Shown: one piece after another, positions 60,527 through 64,000 of the stretch
Layout: each line of letters opens with the position of its first letter
How positions within the stretch are numbered: the stretch's first letter is position 1
Source of the DNA: Halorubrum salinarum
GTDB lineage: Archaea > Halobacteriota > Halobacteria > Halobacteriales > Haloferacaceae
NCBI RefSeq assembly: GCF_013267195.1
Contig: NZ_CP053941.1
Location: 868,001 to 932,000, forward strand
DNA length: 64,000 nucleotides
Direction: 5' to 3'
Made by a program: the position numbers and the translations under genes
Notes under the pieces: generated by a model
Database searches by the model: none
Told to the model about the DNA's origin: nothing
What the model saw: only the letters and a program-made list of their open reading frames with translations

Positions 60527-61945
60527 TCACTCGGTCGACGCCGCCACGGCGTCGGTCATCCAGCAGTCGTCCACGTCGCCGAGGGAGGTGTCCGTGTCTC
60601 CGCTCCCGCCGGCGACGCGCACGAGTCGGAACTCGTACCGGCCGGTGACGCTGCCGTTCTCCCGGGTGACGACCTCGACGTAGGCGGCGTCGTCGACGAC
60701 GTCCGGCACCGAGTACTGGGCGGTGTCGTACGTGAGCATCGGCCCGTACAGCGGCGTCTCGAACAGCTCGGCGTACTCCTCGGTCGAGCCGACCAGGTCC
60801 CTGTTCTGCGGCGAGGCGAACGCCCGGAGGGTCCGGATCCCGGCGTTCGTCGCGTTGTCGTTGTAGCGGAGCGCGTTCATCTGGATCTGGACGACCTGGA
60901 GCGCGGACCGCTCGCAGGTGGGCGACGGCGCCGTGTTGCGCGCGGCCTCGCCCGTCGGGTCGCCGTCCGCGACCGAGACGGTGTTTGCGCCGCCGTCGTC
61001 GGTCGATCCGCCGCTCCCGTCGTCGGTCGATCCGCCGCTCCCGTCGTCGCTCTCGCTCGCCGCTCCGGTCGGGTCCGAGTCGTTCCCCGCCGGGTCGCTC
61101 GCCCCGTCGCCCCCGACGCCGGCGAGGCCGTCCGGACCGCCGACCCCGGCGGCGCCGGCGGCGAACCCGGCCCCGGCCGCCGCGACGAGGAGGACGGCGA
61201 CGCCGACCGCCGCGAGGAGCGCCCGTCGGTCCGGTCGTTCGCTCGCCCCGTCGGTCGCGGTCGCCTCGTCGCTCGTGTCCGTCGCGGCGGCGGCGTGGCC
61301 CGTATCCGTCACGGTCGCCGCGTCGCTCGGTCGAGCGTCGACCCGCAAATCGCCCGACGAGCCGGAGGCGGTGCGGTCGGCGGCGGTGCGGTCGGCAGAC
61401 CGGAGGCCCGAACCGTCGTCGTCACCGGTGGGTTCCGGCGCAGCGGCGCCCGGCGCGGCGGCACCCGACTCGTCGCCGTCGTCCGTCACCGCGCCCGCGT
61501 CGTCGTCCGTCAGACCGGTACCGGCGTCCGGTGCGTCGGCCGGGACCGCGCTCTCGTAAGCCGCGGACCGGATCGGCACGTCGAGGAACCGGTCGGAGAT
61601 GGCGTTCGCCGTCGCCGGCGGGACCCCGTACAGCAGGCGCTCTCGGAGGTCCGCCGGGGTCACCACGTCGGCGTCGAACCCGGCGTCGAGGTCGTCGAGC
61701 AGCGAGTCGCTGGCGACGACGACGGCGTCCGCCGGGGCGTCGGGGACGGCCCCGTCGGCGGCCGCGACGCCGAGCAGTTCGGTCCGCCGGCCGCCCTCGG
61801 TCACCGTGACCCGCGCCCCGTCGACCTCGACCTCGTCGGCGGTCGCCGCGTACGCCTCGGCGACGAAGTCCGCGAACGCGTCGCCGTCGAGCGACTCGAG
61901 TTCGGTCGCGAACGCGTCGAGCGGAATGGGCGCGTTCGCGGTCAC
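60527..61945 (-). CDS. Large acidic membrane protein with C-terminal DUF4864-like domain
   Basis: A 472-residue protein. The N-terminal domain (1-150) is globular and possibly enzyme-derived. A long Ala/Asp/Gly-rich linker follows, with a single TM helix (about 240-262, ALLAAVGVAVLLVAAAGAGF). Next comes a repeat GSGGSTDD, then a C-terminal domain (about 350-465) resembling DUF4864. The start is a GTG at 61945. The architecture suggests a membrane-tethered protein with intracellular and extracellular parts, of unknown role. Confidence 0.68.
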   Translation of the reverse strand: MTANAPIPLDAFATELESLDGDAFADFVAEAYAATADEVEVDGARVTVTEGGRRTELLGVAAADGAVPDAPADAVVVASDSLLDDLDAGFDADVVTPADLRERLLYGVPPATANAISDRFLDVPIRSAAYESAVPADAPDAGTGLTDDDAGAVTDDGDESGAAAPGAAAPEPTGDDDGSGLRSADRTAADRTASGSSGDLRVDARPSDAATVTDTGHAAAATDTSDEATATDGASERPDRRALLAAVGVAVLLVAAAGAGFAAGAAGVGGPDGLAGVGGDGASDPAGNDSDPTGAASESDDGSGGSTDDGSGGSTDDGGANTVSVADGDPTGEAARNTAPSPTCERSALQVVQIQMNALRYNDNATNAGIRTLRAFASPQNRDLVGSTEEYAELFETPLYGPMLTYDTAQYSVPDVVDDAAYVEVVTRENGSVTGRYEFRLVRVAGGSGDTDTSLGDVDDCWMTDAVAASTE

Positions 61946-62068
61946 GTAGCGATCGCCACGTGCGTGAGTATGTGACGCGGTCTCTTTGCTCTTGCGTCGC
62001 CGTCGCACGGCGCCGCGGCTCGTCGGGAGCGCGGACCGCGAGGAAAAACGTCGATTTCGTCGAGGGCG

Positions 62069-62659
62069 TTACTTGCCCTGCCGGTCGTTCGAGGTGACGC
62101 TCGGGCGCGTCTTCTCGGTGCCCTTGCCGCGCTTGCGCTGGCCGCGGCCCTTGGTGCCGGCGGAGGTGAGGCCGCGGTACGCGCGGCCCTTGTGGTCGTC
62201 CGAGCAGATCCAGTTCAGGTCGTCGTCGTTCTCGATCGCGGGGTGGGCGGGGTCCACGAGGATGACCTCGTGCCACTTCTGGGAGCCGTCCTCACCGACC
62301 CAGTAGGAGTTGAGCACGCGGAGGTTGCGGTACTTCCGCGAGGCGCGCTCCTCGGCGATGCGCTGGATCGACTTGCGCCGCGAGACGCGGTTGACGCCCT
62401 GGCGCTTCGAGCGGCGGCCCGCCTTGAAGCGCTGCTTGCGCGAGCCGCCCTTCCGGACGCTCACGCGGGCGACGATGACGCCCTGCTTGGCCTTGTAGCC
62501 CAGTTCGCGGGCCTTGTCCAGCCGGGTGGGGCGCTCGATGCGCTCGATGGCGCCCTGGTCGCGCCACTCCTGTTTGCGCTGCCACTGCAGCTCGGCCAGT
62601 TTCCCCTCCTTGGGGGACCGCCACGCCTCCTTGATGTGCGAGTAGAAGCTTCGTGCCAT
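62069..62659 (-). CDS. rpl15e: 50S ribosomal protein L15e
   Basis: A 196-residue ribosomal protein: MARSFYSHIKEAWRSPKEGK start, RPTRLDKARELGYKAKQGVI and KGRAYRGLTSAGTKGRGQR are characteristic of archaeal L15e. It binds the large subunit rRNA. It lies alone on its strand. A TATA-like GGATAAATCC lies about 125 nt upstream, implying a leader, unless a nearer promoter is used. Confidence 0.97.
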   Translation of the reverse strand: MARSFYSHIKEAWRSPKEGKLAELQWQRKQEWRDQGAIERIERPTRLDKARELGYKAKQGVIVARVSVRKGGSRKQRFKAGRRSKRQGVNRVSRRKSIQRIAEERASRKYRNLRVLNSYWVGEDGSQKWHEVILVDPAHPAIENDDDLNWICSDDHKGRAYRGLTSAGTKGRGQRKRGKGTEKTRPSVTSNDRQGK

Positions 62660-62972
62660 TGTGTGTCCGCGGACGGTTGCGATTCAGCCGCGAGGGGCTA
62701 CATGTCGTCTCGTCCCGGGCGCGCGTCGGCCGACCCGACGTTCCCGGCGGCGAGTGCCCGCTGTGTCCGCACCAGCGAGTTGGCGGATTTATCCGCGGTC
62801 CGCCCTTAACCGCTTCGCTCCGCGGGTCGCGTGCGGAGGAGTGACAGGGAGGCTCGGCCGCGCTCCCGGCACCCCGCGTCGATCGATTAAAGTTCACTTG
62901 TATCGATTAACCGCCAGTGGTACACATCGACGCCGCGCCGGGGCGACGCGGCCTCGACGGAGGGGGTGTCCG
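62660..62972. other. Intergenic region between divergent rpl15e and cobT-like genes
   Basis: This 313-nt stretch contains a TATA-like GGATAAATCC (about 62783-62792, minus strand) for rpl15e. The 9-bp direct repeat ATCGATTAA at 62882-62890 and 62902-62910 lies near the cobT-like start. I see no ORF that is convincingly coding. Confidence 0.6.
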
Positions 62973-64000
62973 GTGGGGGACGTGACCCTCGTCGTCGTCG
63001 CCGGGACGACCGAGACGGCCGCGATCGACGGAATTAGCGCCGCGGGCGCCGACCCCGACCTGCGCGTCCACACGCCGAGCGCCGACCTCGAGATCGTCGC
63101 GTCCGGGCGCCCGGCCCCGGGCTCGCCCGTGCCGGTGAGCCCGGGCGGCTGTCCGACCCCCGCGGTCGTCACCCGCGCCGTCCGCGAGCTGCTCGGCCCC
63201 GAGTCGCTCCCAGCCGAGTTCATTGACGCCGGCCTGGGAGCGCCCACCGCGGCCGCCACGCGCGGCGTCGGCGCGGCGCCGGGCGGCGACGTGCGCGACC
63301 CGGAACCGGTCCCGGCGGCGGCGACCGTCTTCGAGCGCGCGCGGTCGCTGGCGCCGGACCTCGCCGCGTCCGGAGGCGGCGACGACGCGGGCGGCGACGG
63401 GGCGACCGAACTCCTCGTCGCGGAGACGATCCCGGGCGGAACGACGACGGCGCTCGGGGTCCTGACGGCGCTCGGCGAGCGCGCCGCGGTCTCCTCGTCG
63501 CTCCCGGCGAACCCGATCGAGCGCAAGCGCCGCGTCGTCGCCGAGGGGCTGGCGGCGAGCGGCCTCGACCCGGGCGGCGCGGCGGGCGACCCGATCGAGG
63601 CGGTCCGGCTGGCCGGCGACCCGGTCCTCGCCGCGGTCGCCGGGCTGCTCGTCGGCTGCGCGGACGAGGAGGTCGACGTCACGCTCGCGGGCGGCACCCA
63701 GCTCGCCGCCGCCGCGGCGCTCGCGCGACACGCCGGGGTCGACCGCCGGCTCCCGCTGGCGACCACGTCGCTCGTCGCCGACGACCCCACGGCGGACCTC
63801 CCGGCGCTCGCCGCCGACCTCGACCTGACGCTCGCGGCGGCCGACCCCGGGTTCGCCGAGGGCGACCACCCCGCGCTGGCGGCGTACGCCCGGGGCGAGG
63901 CGAAGGAGGGCGTCGGAATGGGCGGGACGCTCGCGCTCGCGGAGCGCGCGGGTGTCGCCGACGCCGCCGTCCGCGATCGGATCGCCGCCGTGACCGACCG
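62973..64000 (+). CDS. CobT-like nicotinate-nucleotide phosphoribosyltransferase family protein (partial)
   Basis: 342 codons are visible before the window ends. The protein resembles the archaeal TIGR00303 family, related to CobT (nicotinate-nucleotide:dimethylbenzimidazole phosphoribosyltransferase) of cobamide lower-ligand activation. GTTETAAIDGISAAGADPDL at the N-terminus and the GLVGGTQLAAAAAL-like VTLAGGTQLAAAAAL segment are typical. The start is taken as a GTG at 62973; another GTG at 62982 is possible. No stop occurs before 64000. Confidence 0.78.
   Translation, partial: MGDVTLVVVAGTTETAAIDGISAAGADPDLRVHTPSADLEIVASGRPAPGSPVPVSPGGCPTPAVVTRAVRELLGPESLPAEFIDAGLGAPTAAATRGVGAAPGGDVRDPEPVPAAATVFERARSLAPDLAASGGGDDAGGDGATELLVAETIPGGTTTALGVLTALGERAAVSSSLPANPIERKRRVVAEGLAASGLDPGGAAGDPIEAVRLAGDPVLAAVAGLLVGCADEEVDVTLAGGTQLAAAAALARHAGVDRRLPLATTSLVADDPTADLPALAADLDLTLAAADPGFAEGDHPALAAYARGEAKEGVGMGGTLALAERAGVADAAVRDRIAAVTD

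Overview
The window is a single, very GC-rich chromosomal segment of a halophilic euryarchaeon (class Halobacteria). The evidence is the acidic, Asp/Glu-rich proteins, archaeal informational genes (ABCE1/RLI, replication factor C small subunit, CCA-adding enzyme, thermosome, topoisomerase I, ribosomal protein L15e, SAMP-activating E1), Tat-type secretion signals, TATA boxes placed 24-34 nt before start codons as for leaderless mRNAs, and a tRNA intron with a bulge-helix-bulge. The gene content and the repeat family look Halorubrum-like, but the genus is an inference. I see no prophage, transposase or CRISPR array.

Layout. 0.1-9.5 kb: a putative zinc protein, a CNNM/CBS membrane protein, a glutaredoxin-like/redoxin pair, Sua5, a creatininase-family amidohydrolase, RLI with an upstream small membrane protein, a small HTH regulator and a D-2-hydroxyacid dehydrogenase. 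9.5-18.5 kb: a methyltransferase resembling the plastid quinone methyltransferase VTE3, a surface-protein group (pilin-like protein, secreted protein, membrane-anchored winged-helix protein), etfBA and rfcS. 18.5-29.3 kb: dispersed repeat copy A, a phosphoesterase, a TRAP-TAXI transporter operon, a small membrane protein overlapping a PiT phosphate transporter, a YgfZ-like protein, archaemetzincin and a HAD phosphatase. 29.5-32.4 kb: OsmC, then a tRNA locus (tRNA with CAU anticodon, a PD-(D/E)XK nuclease, intron-containing tRNA-Asn) facing the CCA-adding enzyme. 32.4-40.7 kb: two overlapping fluoride-channel genes, a HerA-like ATPase, two isoaspartyl-methyltransferase homologues, two Hsp20 chaperones, photolyase and threonine ammonia-lyase. 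40.7-56.4 kb: repeat copy B, CysS, a methyltransferase, a regulator/membrane pair, a fasciclin protein, prephenate dehydratase, DR2241-CbiX, thermosome, DUF192, a sensor kinase and topoisomerase I. 56.5-64 kb: repeat copy C, tRNA-Ser(GGA), RidA, UbaA, a serine hydrolase, L15e and a CobT-like gene running off the end.

Functional links. Several genes form translation or tRNA-function groups (Sua5, RLI, CCA enzyme, CysS, L15e, three tRNAs, UbaA), stress and repair groups (two Hsp20, thermosome, photolyase, OsmC, redoxin) and transport modules (TRAP-TAXI, PiT, FluC pair).

The most unusual feature is a family of about 270-bp non-coding elements present three times (18.56-18.88, 40.76-41.03 and 56.56-56.89 kb). 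They share end sequences and an internal 18-bp inverted repeat. A base change in that repeat is compensated between copies, and one copy has a 55-bp twin-hairpin insertion. Several intergenic minisatellite-like repeats with 20-36 bp periods also occur.
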